Positions 9,761-21,029 of a DNA stretch of 64,000 bases are shown piece by piece (the stretch's first letter is position 1; the number at the start of each line of letters is the position of its first letter). The translations under genes were made by a program, and so were the position numbers. Source of the stretch: Pseudomonadaceae bacterium (GTDB lineage Bacteria > Pseudomonadota > Gammaproteobacteria > Pseudomonadales > Pseudomonadaceae); assembly GCA_900766265.1 (NCBI GenBank), contig CAAFUS010000013.1:124001-188000 (forward strand). Direction: 5' to 3'. The notes beneath the pieces were generated by a model. That model searched no databases, was not told the DNA's origin, and saw only the letters and a list, made by a program, of their open reading frames with translations.

Positions 9761-10402
9761 ATGACCCTGCAGGCCTGGATGTTGTTGCTTGAAGGCGCCT
9801 GGACCACCCTCTGGATCTGTGCGATTGCGATCTCCATAGGGGTAATCGCCGGATTGGTTATCGCGCTGTTGCGCATGGCACGCATACCGTTTCTCGATCA
9901 GCTGCTGGTGCTCTACGTCAGCCTCGCGCGGGCCACGCCGCTGGTCACGCTGGTGTTGTTCATCTTTCTCACGGCGCCGACCTGGGGCTTGAGCATGGAA
10001 CGCACCACCGCGGCGATCCTGGCGCTGACGCTGAACACAGCGGCATTCAACGCCGAGATCTGGCGCGCCGCGTTCATCAGCTTCTCCCGTGAGCAAAAGG
10101 AAGCAGCATTGGCGTGCGGCATGACGAATGCGGTGTTCTTTCGCCGCATCATGCTGCCGCAGATGATCACCAGCAGCCTGCCCGGACTTGTCAACGAAAT
10201 GTCGTTTCTGATCAAGGGTAGCCCGGCGATCGCGGTGATCGGCATCGTCGATCTGACCCGAGTGACCAACCGCATCTCCGCCGTGACCTACGATCCGTTG
10301 CCCCCCATCCTGGCCGCGGCGGTGCTTTACATGCTGATGATCGGCGTCCTGCTCAAGCTGCAGGCGATCGCCGAGAAGAAAGCCAACCGGCTGGCCATGT
10401 GA
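9761..10402 (+). CDS. Amino-acid ABC transporter permease (HisM/GlnP type)
   Basis: A 213-residue inner-membrane permease with an N-terminal GAWTTLWICAIAI segment and the EAA loop EQKEAALACGMTNAVFFRRI (about residues 110-130), typical of the His/Glu/Gln permease family. It pairs with the next gene to form the heteromeric channel. It lies 59 bases after the binding-protein gene and 10 bases before the second permease, so all are probably co-transcribed. Confidence 0.92.
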   Translation: MTLQAWMLLLEGAWTTLWICAIAISIGVIAGLVIALLRMARIPFLDQLLVLYVSLARATPLVTLVLFIFLTAPTWGLSMERTTAAILALTLNTAAFNAEIWRAAFISFSREQKEAALACGMTNAVFFRRIMLPQMITSSLPGLVNEMSFLIKGSPAIAVIGIVDLTRVTNRISAVTYDPLPPILAAAVLYMLMIGVLLKLQAIAEKKANRLAM

Positions 10403-10412
10403 GGGCGCTGCG

Positions 10413-11067
10413 ATGAATGAATGGCAAATTCTCTGGGACGTGCGCGACACCTTCACCAGTGGCTTCATGAACACGCTGCTGCTGTTCGGTATCTCGGTCT
10501 GCGGCGCATTTGTCGCCGGCTGCGTCATGGTTTACATGCTCGAACAGGGCGCACTGGCCGCTCGGCTGGTGCGTTACTTCATCAATGCCATGCGCATGCT
10601 GCCCTTTCTGATCCTGGCCTATTTGCTCTATTACGGTTTACCCAGCCTCGGGCTGCGGATGAGCGCCTGGACCGCCGGGCTGATCGCCCTGGTGATCTAC
10701 CACGGCGCCTATTTCGCCGAGATCCTGCGCGGCACGCGGCTGGTGCTGCCCGAGGGGTATGTCGAGGCGGCAAAAGCGCATGGTTTCACGTCGTTCAGGC
10801 TGTTTCGCCGGATCGTTCTGCCGCAGCTGGTGATACGAGCCCGGCCATTGCTGGGAAATCAACTGATCATCGCGCTCAAGGACACGGCCTTTCTCACCAT
10901 CATCACCGTGCAGGAGCTGACCGCCGCGGCCAACTCGGCCTCGGCGACCTACTTCATCCCGATGGAAGCCTTCGTCGTGGTGATCGCACTTTATTGGCTG
11001 ATCAGTATCGGGTTGGAGTTGTCGTTGCGCTGGGCGGCTCGCTTCGGCGCCAGAAGGGGATTCGAAC

Positions 11068-11075
<8 letters not shown>
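10413..11075 (+). CDS. Amino-acid ABC transporter permease (HisQ/GlnP type)
   Basis: A 220-residue permease and partner of the preceding gene. It has hydrophobic segments throughout and an EAA loop (YVEAAKAHGFTSFRLFRRIV, around residues 117-136). The first residues MNEWQILWDVRDTFTSGFMN match the start of this family. Its 3' end overlaps the ATPase gene by 8 bases, which indicates coupled translation. Confidence 0.92.
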
Positions 11076-12626
<1,551 letters not shown>

Positions 12627-12644
12627 GTCGTCGCCCCGCCTGGC

Positions 12645-13379
12645 TCAGGCGTTCAGCCGGGCCAGGCTGGTCAGCAGTATCCAACCCGACATCAGCACCA
12701 GCAGCACGCCGATCCCCTTGCGCAGCGGGAAGCCCTGCCAGTGCCGATGCAGCCACTGGCCAGCGAGGTTACCGGCCAGCGCCGGCAACAGCAGGGCCGC
12801 CGCCAGTTGCAGGTGCTCGCTGCCGAAGCTGCCCATCCACCAGAGGCCGAGCAGGGCCCAGCCGCTGCAGACAGCGAAGAACACGATGGCGGTCGCGCGC
12901 AGGCGGACAGCCGGTAACCCGCTGCGCAGCAGGTAGAGCATCAAGAGCGGGCCTCCGGCCGAGGCGAGGCTCATCGCCAGCCCGGCGACGAAGCCTGCGG
13001 GCAGGGCGAGGTGGCCGGTCACCTTCGAGGCTTCGGCCTGCGGTGCCTGCAGCAGCACCAGCCCACCGCCGACCAGGCAGAGCAGCCCCACCGCCAAGGC
13101 CATCCAGCTGCTGGGTATGCGTGACAGAAGCAGCGAGCCCAACGGAATCGCCAGCAGCATGCCGGTGATCAGCGAGACGCCGATTCGGCGATGAAAAAGG
13201 CGTGCTGCGCCCTGCCAGAGGCTGATGCTGCAGATCAGGTCGAGCAGCAAAGTGACCGGAATCGCCACGGACGGCGGATGCGTTGCCAGCAGACCGAGCG
13301 CCAGCAGCATGGCGAAGCCGAAGCCGCTGTAGCCACGTACCACTCCGGCAAAGAGCGCCCAGATCCACAGCATGTTCAT
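12645..13379 (-). CDS. TSUP-family (TauE/SafE) membrane permease
   Basis: A 244-residue protein that is almost entirely hydrophobic, with about eight predicted membrane segments. It opens with WIWALFAGVVRGYSGFGFAM and has a second half starting ALPAGFVAGLAMSLASAGGP, the internally repeated pattern of TauE/SafE (sulfite/organosulfur or other anion) exporters. The substrate is unknown. It converges on the dehydrogenase 18 bases away and lies beyond znuB; nothing ties it functionally to the zinc genes. Confidence 0.85.
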   Translation of the reverse strand: MNMLWIWALFAGVVRGYSGFGFAMLLALGLLATHPPSVAIPVTLLLDLICSISLWQGAARLFHRRIGVSLITGMLLAIPLGSLLLSRIPSSWMALAVGLLCLVGGGLVLLQAPQAEASKVTGHLALPAGFVAGLAMSLASAGGPLLMLYLLRSGLPAVRLRATAIVFFAVCSGWALLGLWWMGSFGSEHLQLAAALLLPALAGNLAGQWLHRHWQGFPLRKGIGVLLVLMSGWILLTSLARLNA

Positions 13380-13454
13380 CCCCGCCGGTTCGATGGGGAG
13401 ACTCTAGGGGGGTGAGGAACGCGGACACAGGGCCAGTTGTGCGAGGCCGTTGGG

Positions 13455-14240
13455 TCAGCTTCGCTTGGGCCAGGCGAAGCTGAGCAGGAACAGGGCCGCG
13501 GCCGAGACCACGATCGAGGGGCCGGCCGGGGTGTCCTGATACCAGGACATCGCCAGCCCCAGGCACACCGCCAGGATGCCCAGCGCACTGGCCCCGGCGG
13601 CCATCTGCTCGGGCGTTCGTGCATGGCGCTGGGCGGCGGCTGCCGGGATGATCAGCAGCGAGGTGATCAGCAGCACGCCGACGATCTTCATCGCCACGGC
13701 GATCACCACCGCGATCAACAGCATCAGTGCCAGGCGGATCGCCGACACCGGCAGCCCTTCCACCTTCGCCAGCTCCTCGTGCACGGTCATCGCCAGCAGC
13801 GGGCGCCAAAGCGGCACCAGCATCGCCAGCACCATCGCGCTGCCGCCCAGGATCCAGGCCAAGTCGGTTGGGCCGACGGCGAGCAGGTCGCCGAACAGGT
13901 AGCCCATCAGGTCGATGCGCACGTCCTTCATGAAGCTCAGGGTCACCAGGCCGAGGGACAGCGTGCTGTGGGCCAGGATGCCCAGCAGGGTATCGGAGGC
14001 CAGCGGCTGGCGCTGCTGCAGCGTGACCAGCAATACCGCCAGCAGCACGCAGCCAACGGTCACCGCCAGCGTCGGGCTGACATCGAGCATCAGGCCCAGG
14101 GCGACGCCGAACAAGGCGGCGTGGGAGAGCGTGTCGCCGAAGTAGGCCATGCGCCGCCAGACCACGAAGGAGCCGAGCGGGCCGGCCACCAGGGCCAGCG
14201 CGAGGCCGGCGAGCAGGGCGTTGAGCAGGAAGTCAGGCAT
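13455..14240 (-). CDS. znuB: ZnuB, zinc ABC transporter permease
   Basis: A 261-residue permease of the high-affinity zinc importer, with about seven membrane segments. LVAGPLGSFVVWRRMAYFGD, TLSHAALFGVALG and MKIVGVLLITSLLIIPAA are hallmark segments of ZnuB-like metal permeases. The ATG ending at 14240 gives the standard N-terminus (MPDFLLNALLAGLALA). It is the last gene of zur-znuC-znuB; a gap of about 77 bases separates it from znuC. Confidence 0.95.
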   Translation of the reverse strand: MPDFLLNALLAGLALALVAGPLGSFVVWRRMAYFGDTLSHAALFGVALGLMLDVSPTLAVTVGCVLLAVLLVTLQQRQPLASDTLLGILAHSTLSLGLVTLSFMKDVRIDLMGYLFGDLLAVGPTDLAWILGGSAMVLAMLVPLWRPLLAMTVHEELAKVEGLPVSAIRLALMLLIAVVIAVAMKIVGVLLITSLLIIPAAAAQRHARTPEQMAAGASALGILAVCLGLAMSWYQDTPAGPSIVVSAAALFLLSFAWPKRS

Positions 14241-14317
14241 GCGCGCTCCGGGTCGTGACCGGGAGGCGGCTGGCGCAAGGCCGCGGCGCGCGGCGCAGAG
14301 AAGCGGGACGCAAGGAT

Positions 14318-15130
14318 CTATCCTTTTTCGGGATCTGCGGGCGTGGCCGTGGACGGCTGGGCCGGCAGGTGACCGCAATGTTCGGTATGCACGTGCGGAT
14401 GCCGCACCGAGCCATGCAGGTCGTGGTCATGGTCGTGGTGGTGGTGATAGACCGCCAGGCTGCGGGCGTCCTGGCCGAACAGCTCGACGAAGGCCGGATC
14501 GCTGCTGACCTGTTCGGGGTGACCGGAACAGCACACGTGGCGGTTCAGGCAGACCACCTGATCGGTGGCGCTCATCACCAGGTGCAGGTCGTGGGAGACC
14601 ATCAGCACGCCGCAGCCGTGACGCTCGCGCAGGCGTCCGATCAGCCGGTACAGCTCGGCCTGGCCGGCGACGTCGACGCCCTGTACCGGCTCGTCGAGCA
14701 CCAGCAGCTCGGGGGCGCGCAGCAGTGCGCGGGCAAGCAGCACCCGCTGCATCTCGCCGCCGGAGATGCTCTGCAGCGGGCTGTCGATAACCTGCTCGGC
14801 GCCGACCTCTGCAAGGGCGGCGAGGGCGCGGGCGCGGTCGACGCCAGGTACCAGGCGCAGGAAGCGCAGCACCGAAAGCGGCAGGGTGGGGTCCACGTGG
14901 AGCTTCTGCGGCATGTAACCGATGCGCAGCCGGGGCTTGCGCCAGACGCTGCCGCGGTCCGGCTTGAGCAGACCGAGCACGGTGCGCACCAGAGTGGTCT
15001 TGCCAGCCCCGTTGGGGCCGATCAGGGTGACGATCTCGCCATGGCGGACCTGCAACTGCGCCCCTTCGAGCACGGGCTGGGCATTGAAGCGCACATGGAT
15101 GTCGTCGAGCCTGACGAGCGCGTCGCTCAT
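14318..15130 (-). CDS. znuC: ZnuC, zinc ABC transporter ATPase
   Basis: A 270-residue ATPase. Walker [10 protein letters not shown] lies near residue 38, signature ISGGEMQR near 125 and Walker [13 protein letters not shown] near 146. The C-terminus has a His-rich tail ([12 protein letters not shown] and [10 protein letters not shown]) that could hold or sense zinc. Its ATG overlaps the zur stop, so zur and znuC are translationally coupled. It energises ZnuB for zinc delivered by ZnuA. Confidence 0.95.
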   Translation of the reverse strand: MSDALVRLDDIHVRFNAQPVLEGAQLQVRHGEIVTLIGPNGAGKTTLVRTVLGLLKPDRGSVWRKPRLRIGYMPQKLHVDPTLPLSVLRFLRLVPGVDRARALAALAEVGAEQVIDSPLQSISGGEMQRVLLARALLRAPELLVLDEPVQGVDVAGQAELYRLIGRLRERHGCGVLMVSHDLHLVMSATDQVVCLNRHVCCSGHPEQVSSDPAFVELFGQDARSLAVYHHHHDHDHDLHGSVRHPHVHTEHCGHLPAQPSTATPADPEKG

Positions 15131-15612
15131 GCCGCGCTCCTGCAGGCGGCGCAGAGGCCGACCACTTCTACGGTCTGGCCTTCGACGGTGAAGTCGACGG
15201 TGGCGGCGGCGGCGTTGATCGCGTTGGCCACGGTCGCCTTCTCCAGCTCGATGGCGGCATGGCAGTTGCGGCAGATGAGGAACTGGCCCTGGTGCGGACT
15301 CTGCGGATGGCTGCAGCCGACGAAGGCGTTGAGCGAGGCGATGCGGTGCACCAGGCCGTTCTCGAGCAGGAAGTCCAGCGCCCGGTAGACGGTTGGCGGC
15401 GCCGCGCGGCGGCCATCGGCCTCGCTCAGCACGGCGAGGATGTCGTAGGCGCCGAGCGGCTTGTGGCTTTGCCAGACCAGCTCCAGCACGCGACGGCGCA
15501 GCGCGGTGAGTCGCACGCCCTGGCGTGCGCACAGTTGGTCGGCTTCGGCCAATGCGTGACTGACGCAATGGTCGTGGTCGTGGGGCGTGCAGGCCAGCGG
15601 GGGAATGGTCAT
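15127..15612 (-). CDS. zur: Zur (Np20), zinc uptake regulator of the Fur family
   Basis: A 161-residue Fur-family repressor. It has a winged helix ([25 protein letters not shown]), a [20 protein letters not shown] recognition region, and zinc-binding cysteine pairs CRNC and CAAC. The N-terminus also carries a HDHDHC stretch. With zinc bound it would repress znuA and its own operon. It is divergent from znuA with only about 30-65 bases between starts, leaving room for one shared operator. Confidence 0.95.
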   Translation of the reverse strand: MTIPPLACTPHDHDHCVSHALAEADQLCARQGVRLTALRRRVLELVWQSHKPLGAYDILAVLSEADGRRAAPPTVYRALDFLLENGLVHRIASLNAFVGCSHPQSPHQGQFLICRNCHAAIELEKATVANAINAAAATVDFTVEGQTVEVVGLCAACRSAA

Positions 15613-15634
15613 GGTCGGCGACGGACTAGTGAAG

Positions 15635-15654
15635 AGACGTTATTATGTTACCTG
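15635..15654. promoter_or_regulatory. Putative Zur operator between zur and znuA
   Basis: The AT-rich stretch GACGTTATTATGTTACC is an imperfect palindrome (GTTAT..ATGTTAC) resembling the Zur box core GTTATAATATAAC, in an otherwise GC-rich divergent region. Its position between the zur and znuA starts is what is expected of the operator. It covers the ATG at 15645, which argues that znuA translation begins further downstream. Confidence 0.6.
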
Positions 15655-15677
15655 CTCACTCTGTCCGGTATCTCCTC

Positions 15678-16697
<1,020 letters not shown>

Positions 16698-16700
16698 CCC

Positions 16701-17651
16701 TCAGAACGCGAAGGGCAGCTCGAGGGTGACCTGCTGGCGGTGCTGCAGGCGCCGCTGAAACTCGTTCGGGTCGTGGATCAGAACCTGCTGCCCGGCATTG
16801 GCCTGGGAAGCGATCAGCCGCGACAGCCAGAAGCGAACGCAGGCGATGCGCAGCATGGCCGGCCACAGCTCGGCCTCGGCGGGGGTGAAGCGGCGGTGCG
16901 CCGAGTACGCGGCCAGCAGTGCGCGTACGCGCGGTGGGTCGAGGCGGCCATCCTCATGGGAGCACCAGTCGTTCACGGTGATCGCCAGGTCATAGAGCAT
17001 CGGCCCGGAGCAGGCGTTGTAGAAGTCGATCACCCCTGAAAGCCGCGGGCCGTCGAACAGCGCGTTGTCGCGGAACAGGTCGGCGTGAAGGTTGGCCTGT
17101 GGTAAGGCGAGGATCTGCCATTGCAGCCTGCCGATTTCGGCCAGGGCATCGCGCAGTAGCGGCAGCTGCGCCTCCGGCAGGCCCAGCGCCAGGCTCGGCC
17201 CCTCGCGCAACATCCAGTCCAGGCCCCGGTCGCTGCGCCGCTCGAGCATCCGCTCGCGGGTGGCCAGGTGGATGTCCGCCAGCAGTGCGCCGACTTCGGC
17301 GCAGTGATGTGCGTTGGGCGTGGACAGATGACGCCCGGGCAGGCGCGGCTGCAGCAGGGCCGGCTTGCCGGCGAGCTGGCGCAGGGCATCGCCGCTCTCG
17401 GTCGTCAGCGCGTAGGGCACCGGCAGCCCGGCCTGGTGCAGCACTTCGAGCAGCTCGACGAAGAATGGCAGGTCGGCCGTCGGGCCGCGCTCGACCAGGG
17501 TCAGCACGTATTCGCCGTGCTCGAGGGTGACGAAGAAGTTGCTGTTCTCGCTGCCCGCGGCGATGCCTTCGAAGGCGATCAGCCGTCCGAGCCGGTAGGG
17601 CGTGAGAAAGGCTTCCAGCTCGTCATGCTGCAGGGGCGTGAACACCGACAT
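16701..17651 (-). CDS. thrB: ThrB, homoserine kinase (Pseudomonas-type, APH fold)
   Basis: A 316-residue kinase phosphorylating homoserine for threonine synthesis. It belongs to the aminoglycoside-phosphotransferase-like homoserine kinases, not the GHMP type. The catalytic loop ANLHADLFRDNALF (about residues 180-193) and the metal-binding VIDFYNACSGPMLYDLAI (about 203-220) are clear. It is 15 bases downstream of the DUF2782 gene on the same strand, the arrangement known next to polA in Pseudomonas. Confidence 0.94.
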   Translation of the reverse strand: MSVFTPLQHDELEAFLTPYRLGRLIAFEGIAAGSENSNFFVTLEHGEYVLTLVERGPTADLPFFVELLEVLHQAGLPVPYALTTESGDALRQLAGKPALLQPRLPGRHLSTPNAHHCAEVGALLADIHLATRERMLERRSDRGLDWMLREGPSLALGLPEAQLPLLRDALAEIGRLQWQILALPQANLHADLFRDNALFDGPRLSGVIDFYNACSGPMLYDLAITVNDWCSHEDGRLDPPRVRALLAAYSAHRRFTPAEAELWPAMLRIACVRFWLSRLIASQANAGQQVLIHDPNEFQRRLQHRQQVTLELPFAF

Positions 17652-17666
17652 CCGTGAGTCCTTGCG

Positions 17667-17945
17667 TTACCAGCTGAAGATTTCCCAGGCCGGGATCAGC
17701 ATGTCCGGCCGGTCGGAGCGAATGAAATTGCTGTCGCCGTCGGCGCGCACCAGGAAGTACGGCTTGCCGTGCTTGGGCGTCACCTTGACCGCGTAGAGAA
17801 AGCCGTTGACGCGGTATTCCTCGACCGTGCGGTCGCCTTCCTGGCGGATCGTCACGTCCGGCTCGCTGTCTGGTTGCTGCGCCTGGGCGGCGATCGGCAG
17901 ACAGACCACTAGGCTGGCCAGCAGCAGGTGTTTGAGAGTACGCAT
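17667..17945 (-). CDS. DUF2782 family exported protein
   Basis: A 92-residue protein with an N-terminal signal peptide ([18 protein letters not shown]). The mature part [21 protein letters not shown] and [13 protein letters not shown] matches the DUF2782 pattern; it ends in a hydrophobic WEIFSW. The function is unknown. It is conserved between polA and thrB in Pseudomonas. Confidence 0.88.
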   Translation of the reverse strand: MRTLKHLLLASLVVCLPIAAQAQQPDSEPDVTIRQEGDRTVEEYRVNGFLYAVKVTPKHGKPYFLVRADGDSNFIRSDRPDMLIPAWEIFSW

Positions 17946-18020
17946 GATAACCTTGTCCCTCTGTCGTCAACGGTCCTGCGCATTCTAGCCCCGGGCCCGC
18001 CGAAAAGGTTGATCCTGCTC

Positions 18021-20765
18021 ATGAGCCAAGCGCCCCTCGTTCTGGTGGACGGTTCGTCCTACCTCTATCGCGCCTTCCACGCCCTGCCTCCCCTGACCAC
18101 TTCCACCGGCAAGCCCACCGGGGCGGTCAAGGGCGTGCTCAACATGCTGTTGTCGCTGCGCCGGCAGTACCCGGACAGTCCCTTCGCGGTGGTCTTCGAT
18201 GCCAAGGGACCGACGTTTCGCGACACCCTGTTCGCCGAGTACAAGTCCCACCGCCCGCCGATGCCCGACGATCTGCGTTCCCAGGTAGAGCCGCTGCATG
18301 CCAGCGTCCGCGCGCTGGGCATGCCGCTGCTCTGCGTCGAAGGGGTCGAGGCCGACGACGTGATTGGCACGCTGGCGCGCCAGTGCGCGGCGCTCGGTCG
18401 CGACGTGATCATCTCCACAGGCGACAAGGACATGGCGCAGCTGGTCTGCCCCCACGTGACCCTGGTCAACACCATGACCGGCAGCGTGTACGACATCGAA
18501 GGCGTGAGGAACAAGTTCGGCGTGGGCCCGGAGCTGATCATCGACTACCTCGCGCTGATGGGCGACAAGGTCGATAACATCCCCGGCGTGCCCGGGGTCG
18601 GCGAGAAGACCGCCTGTGGCCTGCTCAACGGCATCGAGGGCGGCTTAAAGGGGCTCTACGAGAACCTCGACAAGGTCTGCGACCTGCCGATCCGAGGGGC
18701 CAAGTCGTTGGCCGCCAAGCTCGAGGAACACCGCGAGGCGGCGTTCATGTCCTACGAGCTGGCGACGATCAAGATCGACGTGCCGCTGGATGTGGAAGTG
18801 GGCGACCTGATGCCCGGCGAGCCGCACCGCGAGGCGCTGATCGCGCTGTACCGGGAGCTGGAGTTCAAGGCCTGGCTCGAGGAGCTCCTGCGTGAAGCCA
18901 AGGCGGCCGGCGAGAGCTGCGAAGTTCAGCCCGAAGGTTGCTCGATCCAGGCCGAAGCCGAATACACCACGATCTTCGATCAGGCCGAATTCAACGACTG
19001 GCTCGAGCGCCTGAAGGCCGCCGATTGCTTCGCCTTCGACACCGAGACCACCAGCCTGGACGCGCAAAAGGCCCAGCTGGTCGGCGTGTCCTTCGCCATC
19101 GAGACCGGCAAGGCCGCCTATGTGCCGCTCGGCCATAGCTATATGGGCGTGCCGCAACAGCTGGATCGGGAGACCGTGCTCGGCGCGCTCAAGCCGCTGC
19201 TCGAAGACCCGTCCAGGCGCAAGATCTGCCAGCACGGCAAATACGACATGAACGTGCTGATGCACTACGGCATCGAGATGCGCGGCATGACGTTCGACAC
19301 CATGCTCGAATCCTACGTGCTCGACGCCACGGCCACCCGCCACGACATGGACAGCCTGGCACTCAAATACTTGGGGCGCGGCACCATCCGCTTCGAAGAT
19401 ATCGCGGGCAAGGGTGCCAAGCAGCTGACCTTCGACCAGATCGCCATCGAGCAGGCCGGCCCCTATGCGGCCGAAGACGCCGACGTCACCCTACGGCTGC
19501 ACCAGACCCTGATGGGCAAGCTGGAAGCCACCCCTTCGCTGCTCAAGGTACTCAATGAGATCGAAATGCCGCTGGTGCCCGTGCTGGCGCGCATCGAACG
19601 CAACGGCGCACTGGTCGACGCCAACCTGCTCGGGCAGCAGAGCGTCGAAATCGGCGAGCGGTTGATCCAGCTCGAGCGCGAGGCGTTCGAGATCGCCGGG
19701 GAGGAATTCAACCTGGGTTCGCCCAAGCAGCTCTGCGCGATCCTCTATGACAAGCTCGGCTGTCCGGTGCTGTCGAAGACGGCCGGTGGTCAGCCGTCCA
19801 CCGCCGAAAGCGTGCTGGCCGATCTCGCCGAGCGGGACTACCCGCTGCCCAAGGTGATCATGCAGCACCGCAGCTTAAGCAAGCTCAAGGGCACTTACAC
19901 CGACAAGCTGCCGCAGCAGATCAATCCGCGTACCGGGCGCATCCACACGAGCTACCACCAGGCCGTGACCGCCACCGGCCGGCTGTCTTCGAGCGACCCG
20001 AACCTGCAGAACATCCCGATCCGCACCGCCGAGGGCCGGCGCATTCGCCAGGCCTTCGTCGCCGCGCCGGGCTACAAGCTCCTGGCGGCCGACTATTCGC
20101 AGATCGAACTGCGGATCATGGCGCACCTGGCTCAGGACGCGGGCCTCTTGCACGCCTTCCAGAACGACCTGGACGTGCACCGCGCCACTGCCGCCGAGGT
20201 GTTCGGCGTCGCGCTGGACCAGGTCACGAACGACCAGCGGCGCAGCGCCAAGGCGATCAACTTCGGTCTGATCTATGGAATGAGCGCCTTCGGCCTAGCC
20301 AAGCAGATCGATGTTGCGCGGGGCGAGGCGCAGGCCTACATCGACCGCTACTTCACCCGATACCCCGGCGTGCTCGCCTATATGGAGCGCACCCGCAAAC
20401 AGGCGGCGGAGCAGGGCTACGTGGAAACCCTGTTCGGGCGCCGGCTGTACTTGCCGGAGATCCACTCCAAGAACGGCGCCATGCGCAAGGCCGCCGAGCG
20501 CACCGCGATCAACGCGCCGATGCAGGGCACCGCTGCGGACATCATCAAGCGCGCCATGATCGAGGTGGACGGATGGCTGCAGGAAAGTAGGCTGGATGCG
20601 CGAGTCATCCTGCAGGTGCACGACGAACTGGTACTGGAGGTGCGCGAGGACCTGGTCGATCAGGTGCGCGAGCGGATCTGCCCGCTGATGAGCCAGGCCG
20701 CCAAGCTGGACGTGCCGCTGCTGGTCGAGGCCGGCGTGGGCGCCAACTGGGACGAGGCGCACTGA
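18021..20765 (+). CDS. polA: PolA, DNA polymerase I
   Basis: A 914-residue three-domain DNA polymerase. Residues 1-290 are the 5'-3' exonuclease ([40 protein letters not shown]). Around 325-510 lies the 3'-5' exonuclease with FDTETTSLD and the closing [12 protein letters not shown]. The polymerase domain has motif [12 protein letters not shown], motif [20 protein letters not shown] and motif [12 protein letters not shown]. All catalytic acids are present. ATG 18021 matches the family start; an upstream in-frame ATG adds 31 non-conserved residues. It processes Okazaki fragments and fills repair gaps. Confidence 0.98.
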   Translation: MSQAPLVLVDGSSYLYRAFHALPPLTTSTGKPTGAVKGVLNMLLSLRRQYPDSPFAVVFDAKGPTFRDTLFAEYKSHRPPMPDDLRSQVEPLHASVRALGMPLLCVEGVEADDVIGTLARQCAALGRDVIISTGDKDMAQLVCPHVTLVNTMTGSVYDIEGVRNKFGVGPELIIDYLALMGDKVDNIPGVPGVGEKTACGLLNGIEGGLKGLYENLDKVCDLPIRGAKSLAAKLEEHREAAFMSYELATIKIDVPLDVEVGDLMPGEPHREALIALYRELEFKAWLEELLREAKAAGESCEVQPEGCSIQAEAEYTTIFDQAEFNDWLERLKAADCFAFDTETTSLDAQKAQLVGVSFAIETGKAAYVPLGHSYMGVPQQLDRETVLGALKPLLEDPSRRKICQHGKYDMNVLMHYGIEMRGMTFDTMLESYVLDATATRHDMDSLALKYLGRGTIRFEDIAGKGAKQLTFDQIAIEQAGPYAAEDADVTLRLHQTLMGKLEATPSLLKVLNEIEMPLVPVLARIERNGALVDANLLGQQSVEIGERLIQLEREAFEIAGEEFNLGSPKQLCAILYDKLGCPVLSKTAGGQPSTAESVLADLAERDYPLPKVIMQHRSLSKLKGTYTDKLPQQINPRTGRIHTSYHQAVTATGRLSSSDPNLQNIPIRTAEGRRIRQAFVAAPGYKLLAADYSQIELRIMAHLAQDAGLLHAFQNDLDVHRATAAEVFGVALDQVTNDQRRSAKAINFGLIYGMSAFGLAKQIDVARGEAQAYIDRYFTRYPGVLAYMERTRKQAAEQGYVETLFGRRLYLPEIHSKNGAMRKAAERTAINAPMQGTAADIIKRAMIEVDGWLQESRLDARVILQVHDELVLEVREDLVDQVRERICPLMSQAAKLDVPLLVEAGVGANWDEAH

Positions 20766-20801
20766 AGCCAAAAACTTTTTTGCAGTTCGATCGTGAAACG
20801 C

Positions 20802-20830
20802 GGAACTATTCCTGTTTACAACGAGTCTGA
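20802..20830 (+). promoter_or_regulatory. AlgU (sigma-22)/sigma-E-type promoter of the ErsA-like RNA
   Basis: GGAACT (from 20802) and TCTGA (20826-20830) are separated by the spacing used by AlgU/RpoE promoters (GAACTT-N16/17-TCTGA). It lies just after polA and just before an intergenic RNA ending in an intrinsic terminator, as for ErsA in P. aeruginosa, which is known to be AlgU-dependent. Confidence 0.8.
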
Positions 20831-20835
20831 GTTCA

Positions 20836-20965
20836 CGAAGGGCGTTAAACCTCTTCGATGCTCCTTGTTGTGTTAAGTGTTGGCAGATCTCTGGACCCCG
20901 CCCTAGCGGTCCGGACTTGAACCTCGAACTTCCCCCTCCCCCATAAGAAGTTCGAGGTTTTTTTT
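20836..20965 (+). ncRNA. ersA: ErsA-like small regulatory RNA (Spot 42 locus)
   Basis: A transcript of about 130 bases is predicted from the AlgU-type promoter to the T-run of an intrinsic terminator, directly downstream of polA where ErsA (P. aeruginosa) and Spot 42 (E. coli) lie. It shows an internal hairpin (GGACC..GGTCC, about 20893-20912) and a C-rich single-stranded loop (CCCCTCCCCCAT) within the terminator hairpin, suited to base-pairing with ribosome-binding sites through Hfq. ErsA acts in envelope stress, alginate/exopolysaccharide and porin control; the same role here is inferred. The transcription start is estimated from the -10 element. Confidence 0.82.
20920..20965 (+). terminator. 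Intrinsic terminator of the ErsA-like RNA
   Basis: A 13-bp perfect stem, AACCTCGAACTTC with GAAGTTCGAGGTT (20920-20932 and 20947-20959), has a C-rich 14-base loop and runs into eight T residues (20958-20965). Confidence 0.93.
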
Positions 20966-21029
20966 CGCCCCGAAAAAAGGACGGCCAGGCCGAGCGCATG
21001 GCCAGGCGCGGGTTCCTCGCCCTCGGGGG

